The notes beneath the pieces were generated by a model that made no database searches, was not told where the DNA came from, and saw only the letters and a list, made by a program, of their open reading frames with translations. A stretch of 64,000 bases of DNA from CAVZXS01 sp963779325 (GTDB taxonomy: Bacteria > Bacteroidota > Bacteroidia > Chitinophagales > Chitinophagaceae). Of this stretch, positions 1 to 9,458 are shown piece by piece. Within the stretch, counting starts at the first letter, position 1, and every line of letters starts with the position of its first letter. Where the stretch lies: the NCBI GenBank assembly GCA_963779325.1, contig CAVZXS010000014.1, forward strand, positions 1-64,000, written 5' to 3'. Both the position numbers and the translations under genes were made by a program.

Positions 1-8
1 TATTTTTG
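1..8 (+). promoter_or_regulatory. -7 promoter box of the aminotransferase gene
   Basis: TATTTTTG fits the Bacteroidota -7 consensus TAnnTTTG. It ends four bases before the ATG at 13, so the transcript would be leaderless or nearly so. The -33 box lies outside the window. Confidence 0.5.
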
Positions 9-12
9 TTCT

Positions 13-1270
13 ATGAAATTGTCAAACCTATCCGAAACATTAATCGGCTCCGAAATTGTAAAACTGGGTGGCGAAATAAGAGAGAAAATTCGCTTGGGCG
101 AAAAAATTTACAATTTCACCGTGGGGGATTTTGATCCTTCTATTTTCCCCATACCCAAACAATTGGAAGATGAAATAGTAGAAGCTTACCGTAAACATTT
201 TACCAATTACCCCGCAGCCGAAGGCAATTTGGATTTACGTGAATCCATTGTTTCATTTATAAAAGATACCGAAGGGCTTGATTATACTATCAATGAATTG
301 CTCGTTGCATCGGGTGGCCGGCCATTGATCTATGCTGCATTCCGTGCCGTGTGCGATAAAGATGATAAAGTGATTTATGCTGTACCGAGCTGGAATAATA
401 ATCACTACACGCATTTTGTAGGCGGTAAGCATATTGTAATAGAAGCAAAGGCTTCCACTAATTTTATGCCTACGGCCGATGATATTCGTCCGCATATAAA
501 AGAGGCCGCATTGATTTCATTGTGCAGCCCGCAAAACCCTACGGGTACTACTTTCAGTAAAAAAGAATTGGAAGCTATTTGTGATTTGCTAATAGAAGAA
601 AATGAACGACGCGGCCCCGAAGGAAAAAAATTATACTTAATATACGATCAAATGTATTGGCACTTGACTTATGGTACTATACAGCATTACAATCCCGGTA
701 TCGTTAAGACCGGTTATGAAAGCATACACCATTTATATTGATGCCATCAGTAAAGTATTTGCCGCTACGGGTGTAAGAGTGGGTTGGAGTATGGGCCCGG
801 TAAACGTAATAAATAAAATGAAAGCGATACTGGGGCATGTAGGCGCTTGGGCACCAATGGCCGAGCAAAAAGCAGTTGCTAAATTTTTATACCAAAGGGA
901 AGATATTAAAAATTACCTCGCTCATTTTAAAAAAGAAATTGAAGAAAGACTACGGCTTATTTACAACGGGTTTATACAATTAAAAAAGGAAGGCTTGGCA
1001 GTAGACGCCATTACACCTGAGGCGGCTATTTATTTAACCATACAAATAAACCTTGCGGGTAAAACAACCTCCGCAGGTGATTTATTAGCTACGCAAAATG
1101 ATGTAACTAAATATATTTTGGACGAAGCCAAATTAGCCGTTGTTCCTTTTTATGCATTTGGCGCTGCTAAAGACAGCAGTTGGTATCGCCTCAGTGTTGG
1201 TACTTGTAAAAAAGAAGAGATTGATGAAATGATTGGTAAGTTGCGGGAGGCGTTGAGGAAAGTGAAGTAG
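13..1270 (+). pseudogene. PLP-dependent aminotransferase (class I/II), broken by a +1 frameshift
   Basis: This is a fold-type I, pyridoxal-phosphate aminotransferase of about 418 residues. The N-terminal part (13-741) carries the FTVGDFDP and YPAAEG segments and the YDQMYWHLTYG cofactor-site segment. The C-terminal part continues in the next frame with VSLRP, then ISKVFAATGVRVGW, which contains the Schiff-base lysine, and stops at 1270. The frames join between HYNP and VSLRP at about 694-698, in a CCCGG run with one base too many. Correcting that base restores a continuous family-like protein. Either the gene is a recent pseudogene or the base is a sequencing error. ATG at 13 is the family-like start. 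The exact substrate cannot be read from the sequence. Confidence 0.85.
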
Positions 1271-1282
1271 TTTTTTCTTAAT

Positions 1283-1359
1283 AAAAGAATGATGTTTGAT
1301 TTGAAATCGGCAATGAACAATAGACAATAGGCAATTTGCAATTGGCAATAGCCGGCAAT
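1283..1359 (+). repeat. Intergenic CAAT-rich repeat, copy 1
   Basis: A header aaAGAATGAtGT is followed by iterated GGCAAT / CAATAG units. Related copies lie at 20931-20983 (reverse orientation) and 25641-25686. It begins 12 bases after the aminotransferase stop. It has no good reading frame and no transposase. Confidence 0.5.
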
Positions 1360-1395
1360 CTGCGTTATTTCTTTATTTTTGTTTATAGATAACAC

Positions 1396-2514
1396 TTAAA
1401 CAACCACCTTTTCCAAACCATTTAAATAATTTTCACTGATTACAGCACCAAGCCCCGGCGTATCAGGCACTTTCACCACGCCGTTTGCTTTGTACTCAAT
1501 ACCGCCCGTTACCGGATCTTCGGAAAACATCAGGGCCGTATCAAAATCAAAATGTACAATAGCGGGGCTGCACAAAGCAAAATGCGCAAAAGCCGTCATG
1601 GCCAATCTTGATTCTAAAAAAGCGCCTACCTGTAAATGTATGCCGGCGGCTTCGGCCAGCTTTACCATTTTTAATCCTTTAAAAATACCGCCTGATTTAC
1701 CGAGTTTAAGATTCATATAATCGCAGGCCCCTATTTGTATCAATCTTTCGGCGTCATGTTCATCGCCGCAACATTCATCGGCCATAATAGGTATGGGGCT
1801 TGCCTTTTTTACTTTTGGCAATTGCATAAAATCCCAACGAGGTATGGGCTCTTCGCAATGTTGAATATCAAATTGCGCCAACGCTTTCAATGTTGTGATG
1901 GCTTCTTCTACATTCCATCCCTGGTTGGCATCAATGCGCAAAGGAATTTCATTGCCCACTGCTGCACGAATAGCTTTTATTCTTTCTACATCCGTGGCGC
2001 CGTTCAATCCTAATTTTATTTTAATTGCAGGATAACCTTCCGCTTTTATTTTTACCGCATCCGCGGCCATCTTAGCGGGTTCGCCAATGCTTACGGTATA
2101 ATCGGTAATGATAATTTTATTATTCTCGCCTCCTAAAAATTTATACAACGGTACGCCGGCATGTTGCGAAGCAATATCATACAACGCCATATCAAACGCA
2201 CTTTTAATACTTGTATTGCCATAAATTATTTTATCCATATCGGCAATGCGATCTTCAATAGCCAATGCATTTTTCCCTTTTAACATTTGTGCGAAATATT
2301 GCGCTACTATAAAACAAGTGTCTTTGCTTTCGCCGTTGATTGGCATATAAGGACTGCACTCGCCAAAGCCCGTTATGCCTTTATCGGTGGTGATTTTTAC
2401 CAAAATATTTTCCGCATTGTCATCTCTTCCCAACGAAGTGATAAAGGGCTCTTTGAGCGGAATAAGCAGTTTGTAAATAGCTATTTGCTGAATGATTATT
2501 GTATTCGCCTGCAT
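1396..2514 (-). CDS. Dipeptide epimerase (L-Ala-D/L-Glu epimerase type, enolase superfamily)
   Basis: A 372-residue member of the mandelate racemase/muconate-lactonizing branch of the enolase superfamily, probably epimerising dipeptides such as L-Ala-D-Glu from peptidoglycan turnover. Visible catalytic landmarks are KIK near 165-167, metal-ligand segments RIDANQGW (D195), HCEEP (E221/222) and MADECCGDEHD (D246/E247), the opposite-face lysine in NLKLGKSGG (about 270), and HFDFD (323-325), the DxD signature I associate with Ala-Glu epimerases. There is no signal peptide, so it acts in the cytoplasm. It is convergent with the upstream aminotransferase and divergent from the lipoprotein gene at 2646. 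The family is firm; the exact dipeptide specificity is inference. Confidence 0.88.
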   Translation of the reverse strand: MQANTIIIQQIAIYKLLIPLKEPFITSLGRDDNAENILVKITTDKGITGFGECSPYMPINGESKDTCFIVAQYFAQMLKGKNALAIEDRIADMDKIIYGNTSIKSAFDMALYDIASQHAGVPLYKFLGGENNKIIITDYTVSIGEPAKMAADAVKIKAEGYPAIKIKLGLNGATDVERIKAIRAAVGNEIPLRIDANQGWNVEEAITTLKALAQFDIQHCEEPIPRWDFMQLPKVKKASPIPIMADECCGDEHDAERLIQIGACDYMNLKLGKSGGIFKGLKMVKLAEAAGIHLQVGAFLESRLAMTAFAHFALCSPAIVHFDFDTALMFSEDPVTGGIEYKANGVVKVPDTPGLGAVISENYLNGLEKVVV

Positions 2515-2645
2515 TTTAATCAGTTTATAATCAGTATGAAACGGGAAAATACATATTTTCTGAAGACCGGTTACAATTTTAGCACGGTTTATGACTTATT
2601 ACTATACCAAAGAGTACAAAAAATTCGTTTATCAATAAATCCAAT

Positions 2646-3195
2646 GTGATGAGAGTGAGTTATTTCAGCCTTATAATTTTATCTTCCTTCTTTTTTCTTT
2701 CCTGTAAAAAAGATATATCTGAATTGCCCCCGGCTACACAAACGGGCGCCAATACATTTGGTTGTAAAATAGACGGCGTGTTTTGGGCGCCGCAGAGTTT
2801 TGCGGGAATCAATGCCTCCAATAAATTAGAAGCGAGGTACGGCGGTAATAACGGCGTATTTATTAATGCAAGAAATTTTTCTTCATCGCCAACCGAAACA
2901 GAGTTTGAAATTTATTTGAATAATCTAACGGGGCTCCGGTGTATATAACCTCAATACAGCTACGGGCATTTTCCCGAGTCAAACGGCAAGTTATGCCTAC
3001 TATGTAAAAAGAAAGATTACTCCGATAAATGAATGGATTACAAATGTACAATTTACGGGAACGGTTGAGGTAACCAAATCAGACAAAGTAAACGGGATTA
3101 TATCAGGCACTTTTTCATTTACCGCCGGCGAATTAACCGGTGCAGCATCGGCGCTGAGTGTAACCGAAGGACGATTTGATGTAAAGATTCCTTAA
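2646..3195 (+). pseudogene. Small lipoprotein, DUF6252-like, broken by a +1 frameshift
   Basis: The N-terminus has a lipoprotein signal (FFFLSCKKD, lipobox cysteine near residue 20), followed by a GCKIDGVFWAP segment typical of Bacteroidota DUF6252-type secreted proteins. The first frame stops at 2948. The next frame continues smoothly (GSGVYNLNTATG onward, ending GRFDVKIP) to a stop at 3193-3195. The junction is a run of four G at 2930-2933, where three would keep the frame. The restored protein is about 182 residues. Its last four bases overlap the 3' end of the convergent gene at 3192. Function is unknown. The break may be natural or a base-calling error. Confidence 0.65.
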
Positions 3196-3863
3196 TCGTT
3201 TCCGAATAAAACACGCAGCCCTGCATTGATTGTAAGTGTAAGCGGTGCATTTTTATTTACCAATAAATATTTACTGGGGTATGATGTTGCGGGAAATAAA
3301 CACCTGGCTTCATTGTATAAATAAATATTGGCGCCGATGGGTAATTCCCAACCAAGACCGATATCAAGAGTGAGTCGCTTAAATTTACCCGCACCGTTTA
3401 CCGGATTGGCCGGTAAATTATACAGTGATGTATCAATGGTGGCGTTATATGCATTGGTTATTCTTCCCGCCATCAGACCAAAGCCTGCCAAACTGTACAG
3501 ATTAATCTTTTTTTCTTCAAATGCATTGCCGGCCAGGTAATGTTTCCAACCGACGGAATATTGCTTGATCCTGAGTTCCGCAGTGTTTTTAAAATTGATC
3601 TGTTGGGGCAATGTGGCGGCGGATTTCGCATCGGCCTGTAATGAGTTACTGAACTTGCCGGGCGTAAAGTATGATATCCAGCCATAGAGTCCGTCTTTTG
3701 GCGAAGCATGAAAATGACTGTAAATAGTGTGCCCTACAGAACCGTAGCGCTGTCCTTTTTTAAAATTGCGTAAGTAAGCGATATCGGTAGCTATACTGAA
3801 CTGGGAAAACGCCGCTGCCGAAAATAAAATACAGCCAAATGATATAAATATTGTTTTCAGCAC
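3192..3863 (-). CDS. Secreted outer-membrane beta-barrel-like protein, unknown function
   Basis: A 223-residue protein with a signal peptide (cleavage near AAAFSQF) and alternating short beta-strand patterns rich in Gly and aromatic residues. It ends in LTINAGLRVLFGND, as expected for a small outer-membrane barrel. The start codon is GTG at 3861-3863; no ATG lies in a better position. I do not recognise a specific family. The convergent lipoprotein reading frame overlaps its last four bases. Confidence 0.6.
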   Translation of the reverse strand: MLKTIFISFGCILFSAAAFSQFSIATDIAYLRNFKKGQRYGSVGHTIYSHFHASPKDGLYGWISYFTPGKFSNSLQADAKSAATLPQQINFKNTAELRIKQYSVGWKHYLAGNAFEEKKINLYSLAGFGLMAGRITNAYNATIDTSLYNLPANPVNGAGKFKRLTLDIGLGWELPIGANIYLYNEARCLFPATSYPSKYLLVNKNAPLTLTINAGLRVLFGND

Positions 3864-3927
3864 TTAATTTATTTATACAATGTTACATCAATTGACCAAA
3901 ACAAAAAAGATGTTACCAAATTGTATT

Positions 3928-3982
3928 AGCCCCCATCCCCCGCCCGAACGATGTTCAGTCGGGCGGGCCTAAAGGGGAGTAC
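3928..3982. repeat. Nested palindromic repeat
   Basis: The outer parts, GCCCCCATCCCC on the left and CTAAAGGGGAGTAC on the right, match the compact palindrome at 58425-58451. Here they are split by a second palindrome of about 28 bases, with arms CGCCCGA and TCGGGCG. It reads as one palindromic unit inserted into another. It lies in the gap between the barrel gene and the S46 peptidase gene. Confidence 0.55.
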
Positions 3983-4066
3983 TAGTCTGAAAGTTTGAAA
4001 TTCTCAACTGTCAGGGAGATGGGGCAAACAAATCATATTAGTAGGTATTTGCAAAAAAGAAATAAA

Positions 4067-6229
4067 TTATCTCACCAATTTCAATTCCTTTATAATATTA
4101 CTGCCGCCGCCCAATTTATCTATACACCACAATACATATCGCACATCTACACAAATGGTGCGGTTCAAATCTTTATCAAATGCCAGCTTATGACTTAGGG
4201 CTTCATAATTGCCGTCGAACGCCAGGCCAATCAGGTTACCGCTACCGTCTATTACGGGGCTGCCGCTGTTGCCTCCCGTTATATCGTTGGTAGTTATAAA
4301 TCCAATTACCAGGTCCTTGGTACGTTTATCAATATATTGACCAAAATCTTTTTTCTTCAGTAAATCAATTTGTTTTTGAGGCAAATCAAATTCATAATCG
4401 CCGGCTTTATATTTTTCCAGCAAACCTTTTGATGTGGTTACATAATCATAAAATACCGCGTCCCGCGGCCGGTAGCTTTTTACATTACCGTAACTGACAC
4501 GCATGGTAAAAGTTGCATCGGGGTACATTATTTTTTTCGGATTCATTTCCATAATGCCTTTCAGGTACAATCTTCCCATATCATTATTTTTTACGGTAAA
4601 CTGCTGAAAGTAGGGAAGGTATTTACCCGCATAATTCTTTATAAATGCACCGGCATGTGCAAAAGCAGGATCGGCTTGCAATACGTTAGCATCGGGCTTG
4701 GCGATAAAGGCCGCCCACTTAGCATTATCCAAAATCATTGTTTTGCTGAAGAGATCAGCCGCGTATTTTTTATACGTGGCTTCATCGTCTAATTTTCCGT
4801 AGGTAGTTTTTATAGTGTAATAAAAACTTATAGGGTGTTGCGCTTCTACTATATCATTGTAAAACAGTTGTGTAACGGAAGCTACAATTCGTTCATCCGA
4901 TAATTTATTTTCATCTTTAAGAAAGGCTTCTCTTGCTTTATTGGCAGCATCAATAGCTTTGGTTACATCAGCCGCCTTGGCGTTGGTACTTACCAATGCG
5001 TTTTCTACCTGCATCAATGTACCTGCAAAGGCAATAAGCGGCGAACCGTTGATACCTTCATTTATATACGTACGATGTTTGGCATACGGCTTCCAGGCTT
5101 CATACGCTTTTTCCCAGTCGCTAAAAATAGAAGCGTATTCAGTTTTGTCTTTGGCCCATGCATTAAAAACGGCTTCTGCTTTTTGTTTTTGACCGTACAC
5201 ATCATATTTCAATAATTGCTTGGTCTCGCCATCATAAAATTTCCAGTAGTTGGCAATGCTTGCATAGTTAGATGCCAATTGTAATTTAGTGGCAGGATCT
5301 TTTTTCATTTCTTCAAACATATGCTTCAGCCGTACATCTCTCAATTTTACCAGGGTAGGGTTGCTTATGTCCGTAGCTAATTTTACACCGTACGAACTTT
5401 CATAACGGTTGGTACCGCCTGGGTAGCCGTATATCATGGCATAATCACCGTCTTTAAATCCTTTAATGGAAACCGGCAAAAACCATTTTGGTTTCAGTGG
5501 AATATTTTGAGCCGCATAATCCGCGGGTTTTCCGTCGGGAGATGCATACACACGGAAAATAGAAAAATCGCCGGTATGACGCGGCCATTCCCAATTGTCC
5601 GTATCGCCGCCAAACTTGCCGACACTTTCGGGTGGCGCACCTACCAGGCGTACATCTTTATAGCGTTGATAAATAAAAACTAAAAACTGGTTACCTTTAA
5701 ACAAGCTGCTTATCCTTGCTTCAATATTTTTATCGGCATCGGAAAAACGTTTATTGATATTAGCAATAGCTCTTGCCTGCCGCTGCGACCGTTCAACTCC
5801 CGTTAATCCCTGCAATGAATCCATCATTTCTTTCGTAACATCATCTATGCGCAATAAAAACTGTACCGACAAACCCTCAGCCGTTATCTCTTCGTTTTTA
5901 TTTTTAGCATAAAAACCATTCTGTAAATAATTATGATCCACCGTACTGGCCGATGCTATCACGTCGTAGCCGCAGTGGTGGTTGGTAAATATCAGGCCTT
6001 CATTGCTTACTATTTCGCCGGTACAGCCGCCCCCAAAAATTATAATAGCGTCTTTCAACGAGGCTTTGTTGATATTGTACAACTGATCCTTGGTGAGCTT
6101 CAGCCCTTTTTTTACCATATCATTATATACCTGTTGACCCAGCAGCAGCGGCAGCCACATACCCTCATCGGCAATTGTTTTACCAATAAGCGAGATAAAG
6201 AGCAGGGCCGTTAGAAGTATTTTTCTCAT
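4067..6229 (-). CDS. S46 family dipeptidyl-peptidase (DPP7-like)
   Basis: A 720-residue serine exopeptidase of family S46, which removes dipeptides from oligopeptides in the periplasm of proteolytic Bacteroidota. It has a signal peptide (cleavage after about residue 20), the His motif TNHHCGYD (H85), the Asp-bearing segment GGDTDNWEWPRHTGD (211-221) and the nucleophile motif GGNSGSP with serine at 655. Eighteen residues on, position 673 is Gly (LAFDGN). From recall, Gly673 marks DPP7-type specificity for hydrophobic P1 residues, and Arg673 marks DPP11 specificity for acidic P1. Length and numbering match the Porphyromonas enzymes closely. It is a single gene, divergent from the permease at 6447. 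Confidence 0.93.
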   Translation of the reverse strand: MRKILLTALLFISLIGKTIADEGMWLPLLLGQQVYNDMVKKGLKLTKDQLYNINKASLKDAIIIFGGGCTGEIVSNEGLIFTNHHCGYDVIASASTVDHNYLQNGFYAKNKNEEITAEGLSVQFLLRIDDVTKEMMDSLQGLTGVERSQRQARAIANINKRFSDADKNIEARISSLFKGNQFLVFIYQRYKDVRLVGAPPESVGKFGGDTDNWEWPRHTGDFSIFRVYASPDGKPADYAAQNIPLKPKWFLPVSIKGFKDGDYAMIYGYPGGTNRYESSYGVKLATDISNPTLVKLRDVRLKHMFEEMKKDPATKLQLASNYASIANYWKFYDGETKQLLKYDVYGQKQKAEAVFNAWAKDKTEYASIFSDWEKAYEAWKPYAKHRTYINEGINGSPLIAFAGTLMQVENALVSTNAKAADVTKAIDAANKAREAFLKDENKLSDERIVASVTQLFYNDIVEAQHPISFYYTIKTTYGKLDDEATYKKYAADLFSKTMILDNAKWAAFIAKPDANVLQADPAFAHAGAFIKNYAGKYLPYFQQFTVKNNDMGRLYLKGIMEMNPKKIMYPDATFTMRVSYGNVKSYRPRDAVFYDYVTTSKGLLEKYKAGDYEFDLPQKQIDLLKKKDFGQYIDKRTKDLVIGFITTNDITGGNSGSPVIDGSGNLIGLAFDGNYEALSHKLAFDKDLNRTICVDVRYVLWCIDKLGGGSNIIKELKLVR

Positions 6230-6313
6230 AAAGGAATATTTTGAAAAACAAACCTACTGTAAATAATAATTCGAAGAAGCAAAATTTCCGGATTTTAGTT
6301 TTTTTTGTAATAA

Positions 6314-6425
6314 TACCGAATCGCTATACAAAATAGCCTCCCATGCTTACGAATGGTATTCGTTTGAGCTCCCGGTATTATACTAATTCACTAAGAATAA
6401 ATTATACATCAATTTAGTATAACTT
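6314..6425. repeat. Bipartite intergenic element, copy 1
   Basis: Box A, TACCGAATCGCtAT (6314-6327), is followed about 50 bases later by an inverted repeat, TTATACTAATT (6378-6388) with AATTTAGTATAA (6411-6422). The same order of box A and inverted repeat recurs at 27752-27850. Here it fills the divergent gap between the S46 peptidase and the permease; its right arm abuts a TAACTTTA box that may serve the permease. Confidence 0.5.
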
Positions 6426-6446
6426 TAGTTTTTATTAATTTTCAAT

Positions 6447-7490
6447 ATGGATAAAGTAATAGACCAAAACCGGATAAGGCAAATCTTTTTTATAATTGTT
6501 ATGGTACTGCTGGGGCTGCTCCTGTTTAGGGAGCTGTATAGTTTTGTACCCGCGGTATTGGGCGCCGTTACCTTATATATACTGATGCACAATTGGATGC
6601 TGCACCTGACCGAAAAAAGAAAATGGAAGAAGGGGCTGACAGTGATGTTTTTGATGCTGGCTTCTTTCGTGATTATTTTATTACCCATTGCGCTGCTGGT
6701 TAATATGACCTCATCAAAAATTACGTATGCGGTACAGCACTCGTCAGAAATTATTGAATCGATAAAAACGGTTATCAGCAGCATAGAGCAAAGAGTAGGT
6801 AGAAATATAGTGAGTGAGGAAGATATAAGTAAACTGAGCCCGTTGATTGCACAAACACTGCCCAAAATTGTAGGCGCAACGTTTAATACATTGACCACCG
6901 TTTTCTTTATGTATTTCATTTTATATTTTATGCTTATGAATGCCCGCAGTATGGAAAATATGATTTATGAATACATACCGCTGCGTGATGAGAATGTAAA
7001 ACGAATTGGTAAAGAAGTAGAGAGTATGGTAGTGTCCAATGCTATCGGTATTCCGTTGATTGCGGTATTGCAGGGCGTAGTAGGCCTGATAGGTTATTTA
7101 ATATTAGGAGTACAGGAGCCTTGGTTTTGGTTTGTGGTAACATGCATTACCGCCATGATACCGGTAGTAGGCGCCGCACTGGCGTATGTGCCGCTGGCTA
7201 TTGTATTTTTTGCAAAGGGTCAAAACTGGCAGGGCATCGCCATGCTGGCTTTTGGGTTTGGCATTATCGGGTTAGTCGATAACGTTTTCCGGTTCTGGTT
7301 GCAAAAGAAAATTGGTAATATACATCCGCTGGTTACGGTGTTTGGCGTAATAATAGGTATAAAGCTTTTCGGCTTTATAGGATTGATATTTGGTCCGCTG
7401 TTAATTTCTATGTTTATACTGCTGCTAAAAATTTATTCCAATGAATTTTTGGTAAAGAAAAGGGACATCAATAAAATAATGGAAAACTGA
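6447..7490 (+). CDS. AI-2E/PerM family transporter
   Basis: A 347-residue polytopic inner-membrane protein with about eight hydrophobic segments. They are arranged as two N-terminal helices, a soluble stretch around 75-140, and a C-terminal set of helices containing PVVGAALAYVPLA and FGPLLISMFILLLKIY, typical of the AI-2E family transporter (UPF0118/PerM) family. Members have been linked to autoinducer-2 export or ion transport; the substrate here is unknown. ATG at 6447 gives the normal family length. It is monocistronic and divergent from the S46 peptidase. Confidence 0.88.
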   Translation: MDKVIDQNRIRQIFFIIVMVLLGLLLFRELYSFVPAVLGAVTLYILMHNWMLHLTEKRKWKKGLTVMFLMLASFVIILLPIALLVNMTSSKITYAVQHSSEIIESIKTVISSIEQRVGRNIVSEEDISKLSPLIAQTLPKIVGATFNTLTTVFFMYFILYFMLMNARSMENMIYEYIPLRDENVKRIGKEVESMVVSNAIGIPLIAVLQGVVGLIGYLILGVQEPWFWFVVTCITAMIPVVGAALAYVPLAIVFFAKGQNWQGIAMLAFGFGIIGLVDNVFRFWLQKKIGNIHPLVTVFGVIIGIKLFGFIGLIFGPLLISMFILLLKIYSNEFLVKKRDINKIMEN

Positions 7491-7509
7491 TTCCCGCATT
7501 TTTTCCCTG

Positions 7510-7570
7510 TATATCTACGTGCCTGTATAATACTATTTTACGTTTTTAGTATATCTACCTGTTGTATATA
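7510..7570. repeat. Direct repeat pair in the gap before the L,D-transpeptidase gene
   Basis: TATATCTAC occurs at 7510-7518 and again at 7550-7558, each followed by a loosely similar CTGT/TATA tail, at 40-base spacing. This could be a pair of operator half-sites or chance in AT-rich DNA. Confidence 0.2.
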
Positions 7571-7696
7571 TTACCGCTGTAATAGTAATAGCACCGGTGT
7601 GTATCCTTTTTTTACTTATTCATAATAATAGTTTAACAAACGCATACTATTTTTGTAATGCGTCTCGTTTTAATAATCCAGAAAAACCGTACCTAA

Positions 7697-8467
7697 GTGA
7701 AAAGATTTTTTAATCCAATATCTGTCACCTGCCTTTCGGCCTCGTTATTTTTTTTTCCTAATCACCGGGTAAAAAATGCGGCCACTTCAGTCACAGATAA
7801 TAATAAGAAAACTTCAGCCACGGTAATTGTAAAGCCGGCCATCAATGATTCTGCAACGGCGGAAAAAGCAGACAGCACCGCAATTATGTACGACAGTATG
7901 CGCTTGAAACGTTTTGGATTATCTGAAAAAGCATTTGTATGCGCCATGGAAGGATATCAAAAATTAGTAGAGGAAAATATTATAAGCAGACCCGAAGTAT
8001 TGACGATTTGCGATTTCAGTCAATCATCGCGAAGAAAAAGAATGTATATAATAGATGTAGCTAATTGGAAAGTAATGATGAATACTTATGTAGCGCATGG
8101 CCGCAATTCGGGAGAAGAGTATGCCAATCGGTTTTCCAACAGAAATGATTCGCATCAGAGCAGTTTGGGTTTTTATCTTACAAAGGAAACCTATTACGGT
8201 GGTCACGGGCTGGCGTTGAAGATTGACGGTTTGGAAGAAGGCATCAATGATAATGCGGAAGAACGGAATATCGTAGTGCACGGCTCGGAATATGTGGGAT
8301 CGAATTTTTTACAGCATGCGAAATTTAACGGCCGCAGTTGGGGTTGCCCGGCTGTACCGGAAAAGCAGAGTACTAAAATAATTAATACAATTAAAAACGG
8401 GTCTTGTTTATTTATATATCACCCCGCTAAAAATTATAAAGCGCATTCAACAATATTAAACGGCTAG
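7697..8467 (+). CDS. Murein L,D-transpeptidase (YkuD_2-like), exported
   Basis: A 256-residue protein. The N-terminus is a hydrophobic export signal (about residues 8-25) followed by a Thr/Ala-rich linker. The C-terminal half holds the catalytic signature of the YkuD_2 group: NIVVHGSEYV (His near 195) and SWGCPAVP with the active cysteine near 217. Such enzymes cross-link or remodel peptidoglycan, or attach proteins to it. The start codon is GTG at 7697; in-frame ATGs lie inside the domain. A rho-independent terminator follows at 8503. Confidence 0.85.
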   Translation: MKRFFNPISVTCLSASLFFFPNHRVKNAATSVTDNNKKTSATVIVKPAINDSATAEKADSTAIMYDSMRLKRFGLSEKAFVCAMEGYQKLVEENIISRPEVLTICDFSQSSRRKRMYIIDVANWKVMMNTYVAHGRNSGEEYANRFSNRNDSHQSSLGFYLTKETYYGGHGLALKIDGLEEGINDNAEERNIVVHGSEYVGSNFLQHAKFNGRSWGCPAVPEKQSTKIINTIKNGSCLFIYHPAKNYKAHSTILNG

Positions 8468-8502
8468 TTTGGACGAACAACAAGGATGGATGATTACAAA
8501 TA

Positions 8503-8538
8503 GCTCAATCGTACCCTATGATTGGGCTTTTGTTTTTT
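8503..8538 (+). terminator. Rho-independent terminator of the L,D-transpeptidase gene
   Basis: GCTCAATC pairs with GATTGGGC (one G-U pair) across a 9-base loop, followed by a T-rich tract. Confidence 0.7.
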
Positions 8539-8637
8539 TGGCGGGTGTGGCGATAATATAAATTACCTTTCGAAAATGACTCATACTCTCAGGTGAGTAT
8601 TATTGTGAAGAACCCTGCGAGACAGAAAATATTGATA

Positions 8638-8662
8638 GTCGAAATTTGTACGAACTTTCGAC
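8638..8662. other. Near-palindrome in the gap before the HEPN-like gene
   Basis: The 25-base site has perfect 7-base outer arms (GTCGAAA and TTTCGAC) and a GTAC centre. It lies about 60 bases beyond the 3' end of the HEPN-like gene (8724), so it could act as a weak terminator stem or a protein site. The rest of 8541-8723 shows nothing I can name. Confidence 0.25.
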
Positions 8663-8723
8663 CTGAAACCCTATTTAAGTATGAAATATCTACTAATATA
8701 TATCACATAATGCGTTGATAGTA

Positions 8724-9389
8724 TTATGTCAGCTTATTCTTATGTTGTTCAATTGATTCTATTGCTGCTTTAGAAATGTCGCTTTTTCTTTTTTCTTCAC
8801 CAATTGCAAGTACTTTTAAAATTGGGAATCGGGTTCTTTCAAATTTTTGTGATTCAAAATAAAAACCTATTTGGAATAATTCAGAATACAGTTGTTTAAT
8901 GATTTTTTCACCGAGATCAATCAATTCTTTCAGTTTTATAAAACTTAAATCAATAGAATTATAATCAAACTCTTTTTCATCAGTGTGTGCATATAATTCA
9001 TCTCTTAATTTTAATATGAAGTCGATTGAACCCTTATATTTTGTCAAGTATGATTCCCATATTTTGAGTGAACTTTCATTAATTCCGAAATCGCCAAATT
9101 GGCCATCTCTTTTGAAATTTTCTATAAGCTTACCAATTCGGAATTTATCTGTACTTCTACTGCTAAAGAGTTTTGCCAGTTCGATAACAGTATTTTTGAA
9201 TAAAATATGATTTATAAAACGAAAATGATAATAGTAAACCAAATCATTTAAAATCTCCTTCTCCTCTTTGGTTTCAGGATTATGAAAATATTCTGCATAT
9301 AAATAACTTTCTTTAGTAATCATGAAAAGATGTGCAATTTTATTGAGCTTTTCTTTTAATTCAATTTTTCTTTTTTCTTTACCATTCAT
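8724..9389 (-). CDS. HEPN-domain protein, AbiU2-like
   Basis: A 221-residue, mostly helical, lysine-rich protein without signal or membrane segments. Residues 129-135, RDELYAH, form an R-x5-H motif in the setting 'LRDELYAHTD', which is characteristic of HEPN ribonuclease domains and close to the AbiU2-like HEPN family linked to abortive infection. It lies 69 bases downstream of dinD on the same strand and may be cotranscribed with it. The gene is visibly more AT-rich than its neighbours, which suggests acquisition. An antiphage role is inference from family and context; a non-defensive HEPN protein is equally possible. Confidence 0.6.
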   Translation of the reverse strand: MNGKEKRKIELKEKLNKIAHLFMITKESYLYAEYFHNPETKEEKEILNDLVYYYHFRFINHILFKNTVIELAKLFSSRSTDKFRIGKLIENFKRDGQFGDFGINESSLKIWESYLTKYKGSIDFILKLRDELYAHTDEKEFDYNSIDLSFIKLKELIDLGEKIIKQLYSELFQIGFYFESQKFERTRFPILKVLAIGEEKRKSDISKAAIESIEQHKNKLT

Positions 9390-9458
9390 TTTTACTATCC
9401 CTTTTTATTATTATTTATAAAATATAGTCAATAGCGATGAAACGGCCTTTTCGCTAAG

